Shown: one piece after another, positions 52,804 to 61,349 of the stretch
Layout: every line of letters starts with the position of its first letter
Numbering within the stretch: the first letter of the stretch is position 1
Source of the DNA: Microbacterium allomyrinae
Lineage (GTDB): Bacteria > Actinomycetota > Actinomycetes > Actinomycetales > Microbacteriaceae
Assembly: GCF_020682705.1 (NCBI RefSeq)
Contig: NZ_JAGTTN010000007.1
Span: 62,001 to 126,000 of the forward strand
Length of the DNA: 64,000 nucleotides
Reading direction: 5' to 3'
Notes under the pieces: model-generated
Told to the model about the DNA's origin: nothing
The model's database searches: none
The model's input: only the letters and a program-made list of their open reading frames with translations
Made by a program: the position numbers and the translations under genes

Positions 52804-54753
52804 CTACGCGAGATCGATGGGCGCGACGCCGGGGGTGTCGAAACCGAGCACCTGCCCCAGGAACGCCAGCTCGGCCTCCAGCGTGCGGGTGAGGGTGTCG
52901 GCGCGCCGGAACCCGTGCCCCTCGCCCTCGAATGCGAGGTAGGCGTGTGCGACGCCGTTGGCGGCGAGAGCGTCACGCACGGCTTCGGATTGCGATGGCG
53001 GCACGACGAGGTCGTCGAGCCCCTGCTCGATGAGCAGAGGGGTCCGCAGCCGGTCGAGATGCGACAGCGGCGAGCGTTCGATGTAGAGCGCCTCCGCCTC
53101 GGGCAGCGGCCCCACCATTGCGTCGAGGTAGCGCGCCTCGAAGTCGTGGGTGTCTTCGGCCAGGCGGCGAAGGTCCGCGACCCCGTAGCGGCTGATGCCG
53201 GCGGCGAACGCGTCCGAGCGTGTCAGCGCGCAGAGCACGGTCCATCCGCCGGCGGAGCCGCCCGCGATCGCGATTCTGGCGGGATCGGCGGCGCCGGCCT
53301 CTGCAAGACCACGCGCGGCCGCCACGACGTCCTCGACGTCGACGACGCCCCACTGGCCGAGCAGTCGTTCCCGGTAGGCGCGGCCGTAGCCGCTCGAGCC
53401 CCCGTAGTTGACGTCGAGCACGCCGATGCCGCGGCTGGTGAAGTACGCGATCTTGCCGGATGCCGCACCGCCGACGTGATCCGTCGGCCCGCCGTGCACG
53501 AAGACGACGTAGGGCGGTCGATCGGCCTCGGGCGCCGCGGCGAGCGGGTTCGTGGGCGGGTAGTCGAACGCGTGGACGGGTCCGCGCGGTCCTGGCACGG
53601 TGATGGCACGGGCGCGAGGCATCCACTTCGCCCCCCACGGGGTGGCGCCGCCCACCAGGAGCTCGGCCCGTTCCGGTCGGTCCACGTCGACATCCCAGAG
53701 CCCCGCGCCATCGGGGCCGGCGCCCGTCAGCAGCGCGCGGGAGCCTCGGCAGTCCTCGATCGACATCCGGGTCACCGCATCGACCGTGAGGCGCTCGATC
53801 CCGTCGGAGGCGACGAGCACGAGTTCGTCGGCGCCGTTCGTGCGGACGGAGACGATACGGCCATCGCCCAACTCGGCGAACCAGCGCGGGCCGAGCACCC
53901 ACAACGGTCCCCCGGTATCGGCGTCGGCGGGTGCGATCGGCTCGCGGGCGAACGCGAGCCCGGAACCCCCTGCCTCAGCGACCAGCCGAGCCCGCCACAG
54001 ATTCCAGCGGCCGGTCGGGTCGTCGGCGTAGACGATCTCGTCCGTGTCGGTCCAGACGGGCTGCAGTGGCGAGCTGTCGCCGCCGGCGACGCCGGCCCAT
54101 TCTGCGACGACGCCCTCCTCAAGCCGTCCGACGCGTAGCTCGGCGCGATCCCACGGCATGTTCGGATGGTTCCACGCGATCCACGCGAGGTGCGAACCGT
54201 CCGGCGAGAGTGCGGGTTGCGCCACGAAGTCGCTTCCGCCCACGAGCGCCGTGATCGTGAGGAACTCCTCGGCGATGACAGTCGTCGGGATCTCCACGAT
54301 CTCGCGCTGCGGCACCGGCGTGCGATCGTGCGTCTCACGGATCGCCAGGAGCCGGCCCTGCTGCAGCGTCAGCCCGCCGAACCGCGTGTCTCCGGCCACG
54401 GGAGTGAGAGGTCGAGGATCGGTGCCGGGATCGACCCGCCACACGCGCTGATCGGCCTTCTCGACGAAGAAGAGCACGCCGTCGTCGGATGCCGTCCACG
54501 ACCCGCCGCCGTACTCGTGCACCCGGGAGCGGGCACTCCACGGGGCGGCGATCACGTCCTCGACGACCCCGGATGCCGTCATACGACGTATCGTCGTGCG
54601 TCCGCCCTCATCGGGCACCGACTCGCCCCACCAGCGTTCGGCCGCGACGTAGCGAGCCCCCTCGATCCGAGGCGAAGCCGCCGATACCTCGGCTGCGGAG
54701 ACGGGGGACGGCCAGGAGCCGTAGGGGAGGGCGGGTGCGGAGGGCGTCGTCAC
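52804..54753 (-). CDS. S9 family prolyl oligopeptidase-type peptidase
   Basis: A 649-residue cytoplasmic peptidase. An N-terminal beta-propeller (to about residue 385) is followed by an alpha/beta hydrolase domain. GVLDVNYGGSSGYGRAYRERL precedes the nucleophile elbow AIAGGSAGGWTVL near residue 490. The acid is in EQGLDDLVVPP, and the His in FEGEGHGFR near residue 610. It probably trims short peptides. The GTG at 54753 is supported by a -10 seven bases upstream; longer in-frame starts give non-family residues. Confidence 0.88.
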   Translation of the reverse strand: MTTPSAPALPYGSWPSPVSAAEVSAASPRIEGARYVAAERWWGESVPDEGGRTTIRRMTASGVVEDVIAAPWSARSRVHEYGGGSWTASDDGVLFFVEKADQRVWRVDPGTDPRPLTPVAGDTRFGGLTLQQGRLLAIRETHDRTPVPQREIVEIPTTVIAEEFLTITALVGGSDFVAQPALSPDGSHLAWIAWNHPNMPWDRAELRVGRLEEGVVAEWAGVAGGDSSPLQPVWTDTDEIVYADDPTGRWNLWRARLVAEAGGSGLAFAREPIAPADADTGGPLWVLGPRWFAELGDGRIVSVRTNGADELVLVASDGIERLTVDAVTRMSIEDCRGSRALLTGAGPDGAGLWDVDVDRPERAELLVGGATPWGAKWMPRARAITVPGPRGPVHAFDYPPTNPLAAAPEADRPPYVVFVHGGPTDHVGGAASGKIAYFTSRGIGVLDVNYGGSSGYGRAYRERLLGQWGVVDVEDVVAAARGLAEAGAADPARIAIAGGSAGGWTVLCALTRSDAFAAGISRYGVADLRRLAEDTHDFEARYLDAMVGPLPEAEALYIERSPLSHLDRLRTPLLIEQGLDDLVVPPSQSEAVRDALAANGVAHAYLAFEGEGHGFRRADTLTRTLEAELAFLGQVLGFDTPGVAPIDLA

Positions 54754-54760
54754 AGGCTCC

Positions 54761-54766
54761 ACGCTA
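54761..54766 (-). promoter_or_regulatory. -10 element of the S9 peptidase gene
   Basis: TAGCGT on the minus strand, seven bases (GGAGCCT), then GTG. Confidence 0.5.
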
Positions 54767-54879
54767 CGGCGAACCCACGACGTCGCGACCACCCACCGTT
54801 TCCGTCGAGCCGGCCGAAACAACTCTCGAGCGCGCCGACACAGAGTGTCACAGGGGTGCGGGCAGCCGCCGCGCTCCGC

Positions 54880-55063
54880 TACGGTGGAGCAATCGTCGCC
54901 CGGTCGTCCTCACGGACACCCTGAGAATCAGGGGACCGGGCAGGGAGCGACAGCCGAGCCCGGCACCCGCCCGCGAAGACACCGCCCCGCCGGCATGCCG
55001 GCGGAGGATCGGTGCCGCGGCCGCCCGGCCCTTCGTCCGTCCCCCGACCCCGAGAAGCTCGCC
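54880..55063 (+). promoter_or_regulatory. Promoter and structured leader of metF-metE
   Basis: TACGGT (54880-54885) is a likely -10, giving a leader of about 170 bases. It contains a compact three-way junction: P1 is 8 bp (54898-54905/54934-54941), P2 is GTCC-TCAC-GGAC (54906-54917), and P3 is CCCTGA-GAA-TCAGGG (54919-54933), with a single unpaired A between P2 and P3. GTC/GAC (54895-54897/54949-54951) may extend P1. Further on, CCGCCGGCATGCCGGCGG (54987-55004) is a perfect palindrome, flanked by CACCG/CGGTG. It does not match the SAM, SAH, cobalamin or THF classes I know. A sensor role is inferred. Confidence 0.55.
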
Positions 55064-56023
55064 ATGTCGATCGACCTCAGCGCACCGCCGCTGCCGATCT
55101 CGTTCGAGGTGTACCCGCCTCGCTCCGAGGCCGGCGTCGCCGCGCTGCACGAGACCATCCGCCACCTCGCCGAGGTCGCGCCCCGCTTCATCTCCGTCAC
55201 CTACGGTGCAGGCGGATCGACCGGCGGCCGCTCCCTCGAGCTGCTGAGCCACATCCAGCGCGAGACGCGCGTCGAGCCGCTGGCGCACCTCACGTGCGTC
55301 GGGAACACGTGGGCTGGTGCGAATGCGCTGATCCGAGAATTCCTGGACGCCGGGATCACCAGCTTCCTCGCGCTGCGCGGAGACCCGCCGGTCGGCGTCG
55401 CCGAGGAGGACGTGTACCTGGGTGATCTCGAAAGCGCCGCGCAGCTCGTGCAGCTGATCGACCGGGTGCAGGCCGAGCGCGCGCCGTACACCGAGGCACT
55501 GATTCCGGGCCACCCCGGCGCTGCCCGCGTCGAGAAGCGCTCCAAGGTCGACATCGCCGTCGCGGCGTTCCCGAACGGTCACCCGCGTGCGCTCCACGCG
55601 TCATCCGACATCGATGCCCTGCTCGCCAAGCAGGCGGCCGGGGCGACGCTCGCCATCACGCAGCTGTTCTTCCACGCCGACGACTATCTCGGCTTCGTGC
55701 AGCGCTCCCGGGCAGCCGGCGTGACGATCCCGATCCTGCCCGGCATCATGCCGATCACGTCGCCGAAGCGGCTTCGTCGCGTGCTCGAGCTCTCGGGCGA
55801 GGCATTGCCGGCCGAGCTCGCGATCGCGCTCGAGGTGGAGCCGACGGCCGAGGGGCAGCGCGAGGTCGGCATCGCCCACGCCGCCCAGCTCGCGCGCGCC
55901 GTCGTGGACGGCGGCGCACCCGGCATCCATCTGTACGCGTTCAACAACCATGACACGGTGCTCGCGGTCCTCCGCGAGGCCGGAATCCTCGCCCACCCCA
56001 GCCAGAAGGAGGCCGCACGATGA
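55064..56023 (+). CDS. metF: Methylenetetrahydrofolate reductase
   Basis: A 319-residue FAD-dependent TIM-barrel enzyme reducing 5,10-methylene- to 5-methyl-tetrahydrofolate. ISFEVYPPRSEAGVAAL at residue 12 has the catalytic Glu. FISVTYGAGGSTGGRSLEL and LRGDPP bind the folate and flavin, and ITQLFFHADDYLGF follows. Its product is the methyl donor for MetE, whose ATG overlaps the metF stop (ATGA). The ATG at 55064 has only a weak GAGAAG upstream. Control probably lies in the folded leader. Confidence 0.95.
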   Translation: MSIDLSAPPLPISFEVYPPRSEAGVAALHETIRHLAEVAPRFISVTYGAGGSTGGRSLELLSHIQRETRVEPLAHLTCVGNTWAGANALIREFLDAGITSFLALRGDPPVGVAEEDVYLGDLESAAQLVQLIDRVQAERAPYTEALIPGHPGAARVEKRSKVDIAVAAFPNGHPRALHASSDIDALLAKQAAGATLAITQLFFHADDYLGFVQRSRAAGVTIPILPGIMPITSPKRLRRVLELSGEALPAELAIALEVEPTAEGQREVGIAHAAQLARAVVDGGAPGIHLYAFNNHDTVLAVLREAGILAHPSQKEAAR

Positions 56024-58356
56024 CCGACCCCCGCCCCGTGTTCCCCAAGGGAACCATCCTCGGATACCCCCGTATCGGACGCCGACGCGAACTCAAGCGC
56101 GCCGTCGAGTCCCACTGGGCCGGTGCGCTCGACGCCGCCGGGCTCGAGCGGACGGCCGCGGACCTGCGCCGCGCGACGCGGGAACGCCTCGCCGAGCTCG
56201 GTCTCGGCCGTGACGACTCATCGATACCCGAGTCGTTCTCGTTCTACGACCAGGTACTGGATGCCGCAACGACGGTGGGCGCGCTGCCCGAGCGGTTCGC
56301 GGGGCTCCGCGGCCCGGATGGAGAGATCGGTCTCGCCGCGTACTTCACCGCCGCACGCGGCGTCGGCGACAACGCCCCGCTCGAGATGACGAAGTGGTTC
56401 GACACGAACTACCACTACCTCGTTCCCGAGATCGGCCCCGAGACCGTCTTCTCGCTCTCGAGCGATCGCCTCGTGCGCCAGGTCGCCGAAGCCAAGGCGG
56501 ACGGCTACACGGTCCGCCCGGTCGTGGTCGGCCCGGTGACGCTCCTCGCGCTGGCGAAGGCGACCGACGCTGCACCCGCCGGATTCGACCCGCTCAGCCG
56601 TCTGGATGACCTGCTCCCGGTGTACACGCAGCTGCTCGCCGCTCTGCGTGCAGCCGGCGCCGAATGGGTGCAGCTCGACGAGCCCGCGCTGGTGAGCGAG
56701 AGCCTGCCCGCAGCGCCCGCGGTGCTGGCGGATGCCGCCTCCCGGGCCTACGCGCAGCTCGGCGGCTCGGCAGACCGACCGGCGATTCTCGTTGCCGCAG
56801 GCTACGCACAACTATCGCCCGAAGCGTGGACGGCGCTCGCCGCCGCCCCCGTCGAGGCGCTCGCCATCGATCTGACGCGCGGCTCGGTTCCGGCAGGCGC
56901 CGCCGGGCTCGGCGACAAGACCCTCCTCGGTGGAGTCGTCGACGGACGCAACATCTGGCGCGGCGATCTGGCGGCCGCGTGGGCGTCTCTCCAGAGCCTC
57001 CGCGAGCTCGGTGCCGCATCCGTATCGGCCGGGACCTCGACATCGCTGCAGCACGTGCCACACGACGTCGCCGACGAGGCGTCGCTGGACCCGCGCCTCG
57101 CGTCGTGGCTCGCATTCGCCGACCAGAAGACCGCGCAGGTCGTCACTCTCGCGCGCGGGCTGGCCGACGGGCGCGACGCGATCGACGCGGAGGTGGCCGA
57201 GGCATCCGCCGCGCTTTCGGACCGTCGCGCCGCTCCCGGTGTCTCGGACGGCGCCGTGCGCGCGCGAACCGCGAGCCTGACCGCTGACGACTTCGATCGC
57301 GGCGACTATGCGACACGCGTGGCTGCACAGGAGGAGGCGCTCGCGCTGCCGGTGCTGCCGACCACGACGATCGGCTCGTTCCCGCAGACGGGCGACATCC
57401 GTCGCGCGCGTGCACGTCACGGCAAGGGCGAGCTCACGACCGAAGAGTACGAGGGCTTCCTCCGCGACGAGATCGCCCGGGTCGTCGCCCTGCAGGAGGA
57501 CATCGGTCTCGATGTGCTGGTGCACGGCGAAGCCGAGCGCAACGACATGGTGCAGTACTTCGCCGAGAACCTCGATGGCTTCGCGGTGACGCAGAACGGC
57601 TGGGTGCAGTCCTACGGATCCCGTGCGACGCGCCCGTCGATCCTGTGGGGAGACGTGTCACGGCCGGCGCCGATCACCGTGGCCTGGTCGTCGTTCGCGC
57701 AGTCGCTCACCGACAAGCCGATGAAGGGCATGCTGACGGGACCCGTGACGATCCTGGCCTGGTCGTTCGTCCGCGACGATCAGCCGCTCGCCGAGACGGC
57801 CAACCAGGTCGCGCTGGCGCTGCGCGACGAGATCGCCGATCTCGAAGCCGCCGGCATCGGAGTGATCCAGGTCGACGAGCCGGCGCTGCGTGAACTCCTT
57901 CCGCTCAAGAAGGACGCCCAGCCCGCCTACCTCGAGTGGTCTGTCGACTCCTTCCGCCTGGCGACCGCGGGTGCCGCGGCGCCCACGCAGGTGCACACGC
58001 ACCTGTGCTACTCGGAGTTCGACGTGGTCATCGACGCCATCGCGGCTCTCGACGCCGACGTGACCTCGATCGAGGCGGCCCGCAGCCGCGGCGAGGTGAT
58101 CGGCGACATCCGGACGTCCGGCTTCTCGCACGGCGTGGGACCGGGCGTCTACGACATCCACTCCCCGCGTGTGCCGTCGGTCGGAGAGGTCGCCGACCTG
58201 CTCGATCGTGCGGTCGCCGAGCTGCCCCTGCGCCAGGTGTGGGTCAACCCCGACTGCGGTCTCAAGACCCGCGGCTACGACGAGACCGTCGAGTCGCTGC
58301 GCAACATCATCGAAGCCACGCGGGCCACCCGTGAGACGGTCGGCGCGGCCGTCTAG
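56020..58356 (+). CDS. metE: Cobalamin-independent methionine synthase
   Basis: A 778-residue two-barrel enzyme that methylates homocysteine with methyl-tetrahydrofolate polyglutamate. ILGYPRIGRRRELKRAVE opens the N-terminal barrel. In the C-terminal barrel, zinc ligands are visible in VHTHLCYSEF (His and Cys) and WVNPDCGLKTRG (Cys), with VDEPALRELLPL in between. It works with MetF, encoded just before. The stop codon overlaps the stop of the convergent membrane gene (CTAG), so no terminator separates them. Confidence 0.97.
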   Translation: MTDPRPVFPKGTILGYPRIGRRRELKRAVESHWAGALDAAGLERTAADLRRATRERLAELGLGRDDSSIPESFSFYDQVLDAATTVGALPERFAGLRGPDGEIGLAAYFTAARGVGDNAPLEMTKWFDTNYHYLVPEIGPETVFSLSSDRLVRQVAEAKADGYTVRPVVVGPVTLLALAKATDAAPAGFDPLSRLDDLLPVYTQLLAALRAAGAEWVQLDEPALVSESLPAAPAVLADAASRAYAQLGGSADRPAILVAAGYAQLSPEAWTALAAAPVEALAIDLTRGSVPAGAAGLGDKTLLGGVVDGRNIWRGDLAAAWASLQSLRELGAASVSAGTSTSLQHVPHDVADEASLDPRLASWLAFADQKTAQVVTLARGLADGRDAIDAEVAEASAALSDRRAAPGVSDGAVRARTASLTADDFDRGDYATRVAAQEEALALPVLPTTTIGSFPQTGDIRRARARHGKGELTTEEYEGFLRDEIARVVALQEDIGLDVLVHGEAERNDMVQYFAENLDGFAVTQNGWVQSYGSRATRPSILWGDVSRPAPITVAWSSFAQSLTDKPMKGMLTGPVTILAWSFVRDDQPLAETANQVALALRDEIADLEAAGIGVIQVDEPALRELLPLKKDAQPAYLEWSVDSFRLATAGAAAPTQVHTHLCYSEFDVVIDAIAALDADVTSIEAARSRGEVIGDIRTSGFSHGVGPGVYDIHSPRVPSVGEVADLLDRAVAELPLRQVWVNPDCGLKTRGYDETVESLRNIIEATRATRETVGAAV

Positions 58357-59858
58357 GACTTCTTCTTCGGAACAGAGGATGCCGCGGCCGCGTCGGTCGC
58401 GGCATCTTCCGTCTCCGTCGTGGTCGCATCGGCCGTCGCGGGCTCGATGATGACGCCGACCAGGACTTCGGACTCCTCCTGCTCGGCCTCCGGCTCAAAC
58501 TCGACGTCGGGGGCCGATTCATCGGGACGACGCTGCAGGAGCTCGAAGACCCACCACACGATGAGCCAGACGATCAGAACGAGGAACACCTCGCCCGTGC
58601 TCAACGGACGCAGCAGCAGTAGCCACAGGACTGCCAGCGCGCCCAGTACGACACGCACGAGCACACGCTGCGCGTACAGCCACGCGCCGAAGCGTCCGGT
58701 GTCGATTCCCCGCCCGAGCGCGGCGACGCGCACACCCGAGTTGACCGAGGCCACTCCGCGGCGCGTGGCCTGCGCGCCGCGCCAGCGGCCGGCCATCCAG
58801 GCGATGACGGCGATCACGATGCCGATGAGCGTGAGCACGACCGAGGTATCGCGCATCGCCCCGGTCACCTGCTCGTAGATCGCACCGAGCGCCCCGGCGG
58901 ATACGCCCAGGTTGGGCGCGCTCAGCGCGAGTACGGAGCCGGCGATCGCGAGTGCGATCGCGAGAACACCGCCGCCGATCGCGATGCCGACTCCTGTGCC
59001 GAGTACCGCGGTCGAGCGGCGCCGGGCGATCAGGATGGCCGCGAGGAACAGCACGAGTGCGATGATCGGCGTCCACCAGCCGACGGCGACGGCGAGGTTG
59101 TACACGGTGCCGACGATCGCCAGGGCGTCGCTCTGTGCGACGACGATGGTCTTCTCGATCACCGGGATCGACGAGGCGAATCCGATGCCACGGTCCACGA
59201 GGCGCTTCTTGACCTCCTCGATGATCGGGCCGAGCTGGATGCCCAGCTCGCCGCCCTCGCCGATGACCACGGCTCCGTTCGCGGTGCCGCCGGCGGCGAC
59301 GGCGGCGAGGGACCGGTGACTGGCGCGCAACGCGGTCTCCCAGACGTCGGCGAACGCGTCGGACTGCACGAGTCTGGTGACGGTGGTGTCCACGAGACCC
59401 TGCAGGCCCTGCACCGCAGGCACACGGAGGAGGTCGATCGCGGCCAGAGCGCGCGGCGGGAGATCCAGCTGCTGCAGTCCGTCGAACAGGTCGTTGGTGA
59501 TGCCGTCGAGATCGAGCGAGTCCTGGATCGCAACCGTGACCTGATCGGCGACCATCGCCTGCACGGCTGGGTCATCGGCGAGAGGTGCGAACGTCTCGAC
59601 GAACCGCGTCTCGTCGACCAGCTCGACGCGAGCCCACGCCGACACGATCGAGACGGGTACGAGGATCGTGGCGATCACGATGCACAGTGCGGACAGGAAC
59701 GCACGCCAGCGCGAGCCGAGCGCGCGGTCCGACCGAGGGGGCTCGTCTACCTGCTGCGGCTGAACCTCCGCGCGCAGACGAGCGTTCTCGGCCTCCAACG
59801 CATCGAGGCGTGCGCGGAGGTCGTTCGTGTCGGTCGCTGCGGACGCGTCGGAGGTCAT
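58353..59858 (-). CDS. Large membrane protein of unknown function
   Basis: A 501-residue protein. A short coiled coil (LRARLDALEAENARLRAEV) at residues 15-33 precedes a first helix near residue 55. An extracytoplasmic domain of about 200 residues follows (with ELVDETRFVETFAPLADDPAVQ). Four to six helices lie after residue 255, and the acidic tail ends PKKKS. Similar proteins are common in actinobacteria but uncharacterised. Its stop shares three bases with the metE stop on the other strand. Confidence 0.75.
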   Translation of the reverse strand: MTSDASAATDTNDLRARLDALEAENARLRAEVQPQQVDEPPRSDRALGSRWRAFLSALCIVIATILVPVSIVSAWARVELVDETRFVETFAPLADDPAVQAMVADQVTVAIQDSLDLDGITNDLFDGLQQLDLPPRALAAIDLLRVPAVQGLQGLVDTTVTRLVQSDAFADVWETALRASHRSLAAVAAGGTANGAVVIGEGGELGIQLGPIIEEVKKRLVDRGIGFASSIPVIEKTIVVAQSDALAIVGTVYNLAVAVGWWTPIIALVLFLAAILIARRRSTAVLGTGVGIAIGGGVLAIALAIAGSVLALSAPNLGVSAGALGAIYEQVTGAMRDTSVVLTLIGIVIAVIAWMAGRWRGAQATRRGVASVNSGVRVAALGRGIDTGRFGAWLYAQRVLVRVVLGALAVLWLLLLRPLSTGEVFLVLIVWLIVWWVFELLQRRPDESAPDVEFEPEAEQEESEVLVGVIIEPATADATTTETEDAATDAAAASSVPKKKS

Positions 59859-59939
59859 TCCCCCCTTATAGCGCTTCTCGGCGACCGATCGCTACTCGAA
59901 TGCGTCGCACCGCGGCATCCGCTTCAGCCTGCGCGGATC

Positions 59940-60635
59940 TCAGATCGCCCGGAGGACTGCCACCACCTTGCCGAGCACGACGGCGTCGTCGCCCAGGATC
60001 GGCTCGAATGCGGAGTTGCGCGGGAGCAGCCAGGTGTGCCCGTCGCGCTGGCGGAACGTCTTGACGGTGGCCTCTTCGTCGAGCATCGCGGCCACGATGT
60101 CGCCGTTGTCGGCAGTAGCCTGCGAGCGGACGACGACCCAGTCGCCATCGCAGATCGCGGCATCGATCATCGACTCGCCCGAGACCTTGAGCATGAAGAG
60201 GTCGCCCTTGCCGACGAGCTGGCGGGGGAGCGGGAAGATCTCCTCGACCTGCTGCTCGGCGGTGATGGGAACGCCGGCGGCGATCCGCCCGACGAGCGGC
60301 ACGAGCGCGGCGTCGCCCACGGGCGGCGCGGCGTCGGCGGGGCTCTCGGTCGCGGTGCCGGGCAGGTCGATCAGCACCTCCATTGCACGGGTCTTGCCCG
60401 CATCGCGCCGGAGGTAGCCGCTGAGCTCGAGCTGGTTCAGCTGATGAGTCACGCTCGACAGTGACTTGAGCCCGACAGCGTCTCCGATCTCGCGCATGCT
60501 CGGCGGATAGCCGTGGCGCGCGATCGATCGCTGGATGACCTCGAGGATCGCGAGTTGTTTGTCGCTCAGACTTTTGCGTCGCCTCGTCTGCGGTTTGTCG
60601 GTCAGAGGCTTGTCGCGCCCGATCGCGTCGCTCAT
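59940..60635 (-). CDS. lexA: SOS repressor LexA
   Basis: A 231-residue repressor and self-cleaving protease. The winged helix at residues 22-85 has [22 protein letters not shown]. The cleavage site is Ala-Gly in GRIAAGVPI near residue 120. [10 protein letters not shown] holds the catalytic Ser and EATVKTFRQ the Lys. RecA filaments trigger cleavage and relieve repression. It diverges from a LysM gene across 261 bases. A GGGAG site precedes the ATG. Confidence 0.96.
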   Translation of the reverse strand: MSDAIGRDKPLTDKPQTRRRKSLSDKQLAILEVIQRSIARHGYPPSMREIGDAVGLKSLSSVTHQLNQLELSGYLRRDAGKTRAMEVLIDLPGTATESPADAAPPVGDAALVPLVGRIAAGVPITAEQQVEEIFPLPRQLVGKGDLFMLKVSGESMIDAAICDGDWVVVRSQATADNGDIVAAMLDEEATVKTFRQRDGHTWLLPRNSAFEPILGDDAVVLGKVVAVLRAI

Positions 60636-60792
60636 GTCGGCTCCCGTCTCGCGCCCTGCCTGGAACGCAGTTTCTTCGAATGTCGGAGGCCCATGGTGGG
60701 GTTCTCGTATCGAAACCGTATCCGGATTCGGCGGCGGAAGGGAACAACCTTGCCGCGTGTCGCGTTCGAGAGAATCTCACCGGATCGACCCC

Positions 60793-60824
60793 TTGACAGT
60801 CGCAAGCTTCGAAGATAACTTCGG
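60793..60824 (+). promoter_or_regulatory. LysM gene promoter overlapped by a LexA-like box
   Basis: TTGACA (60793-60798) and TAACTT (60816-60821) are 17 bases apart. TCGAAGATAACTTCGG (60809-60824) covers the -10 and matches the LexA box at 9 of 12 defined positions. SOS control of this gene, and perhaps of lexA across the shared region, is likely. No better box was found closer to lexA. Confidence 0.55.
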
Positions 60825-60827
60825 AAT

Positions 60828-60875
60828 AGAGATTCGCATCCCCCTCTCCCGGCCGAGAGGCGGATGCGAATCTCT
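60828..60875 (+). repeat. 48-base near-perfect palindrome at the 5' end of the LysM mRNA
   Basis: Two 21-base arms (60828-60848 and 60855-60875) pair with a single mismatch around the six-base centre CCGGCC. The arm begins AGAGATTCGCATCC. The expected transcription start, seven bases after the -10, falls at the first base of the palindrome. The ribosome binding site AGGAGGA (60884-60890) lies just outside it. Confidence 0.7.
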
Positions 60876-60896
60876 CCCCACCCAGGAGGAGCAGCC

Positions 60897-61292
60897 ATGA
60901 CCGCGATCGGCATCTCGACGCCCGTACTCCCGTCGCCGGCTCGTGCGACCAGAGCCGCCGCGCAGCGTGCGACCCGACTCCGCCTCACCGTCCGCGGGCG
61001 CCGGGTTCTGGTGTTCCTCGCTGCGCTGCCCGCGATCCTCGCGCTGAGCATCGCGATCTTCAGCGGGGGCAATGCGCTCGCGTCGCGCACTGACGGAGCG
61101 CCCGCCGATTCGTTCGTCACCGTGACGGTGTCGTCGGGCGAGACGCTCTGGTCGATCGCCGAAGAAGTGGCACCGCAGAGCGATCCGCGCGACGTGGTGG
61201 ACGCGATGGTGCGACTCAACGCCCTCGACGGCGCGACGGTGTGGGTCGGACAGAGCCTGGCGATTCCGGCGGAGTACAGCACCACCCGATGA
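60897..61292 (+). CDS. LysM-domain protein divergent from lexA, probable SOS division inhibitor
   Basis: A 131-residue membrane protein. One helix (LVFLAALPAILALSIAIF) at residues 39-57 is followed by an outside LysM domain (SSGETLWSIAEEVAPQSD and GATVWVGQSLAIP), which binds peptidoglycan. Position and layout match the SOS-induced division inhibitors YneA, DivS and Rv2719c encoded next to lexA in other Gram-positives. An AGGAGGA site lies seven bases before the ATG at 60897. The upstream palindrome and LexA-like box suggest tight control. The role is inferred from family and context. Confidence 0.8.
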   Translation: MTAIGISTPVLPSPARATRAAAQRATRLRLTVRGRRVLVFLAALPAILALSIAIFSGGNALASRTDGAPADSFVTVTVSSGETLWSIAEEVAPQSDPRDVVDAMVRLNALDGATVWVGQSLAIPAEYSTTR

Positions 61293-61336
61293 GCGACCCG
61301 GGCGTCACCCGAGGGGAGCGGATCGAGCGGCGCCTC

Positions 61337-61342
61337 TACCAT
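61337..61342 (+). promoter_or_regulatory. -10 element of hisC
   Basis: TACCAT, seven bases, then the GTG at 61350. An ATG at 61341 overlaps the hexamer and is therefore unlikely to be the start. Confidence 0.5.
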
Positions 61343-61349
61343 GGGACGA

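Noticed and set aside
54880..55063. SAM, SAH, cobalamin or THF riboswitch before metF
   Set aside because: The hallmark core sequences of these classes, as I know them, are absent. A formal Rfam scan would be decisive.
60636..60792. A separate LexA box close to the lexA start
   Set aside because: Several TTCGA-containing stretches exist, but none has two properly spaced half-sites; only the site at 60809-60824 is reasonable.
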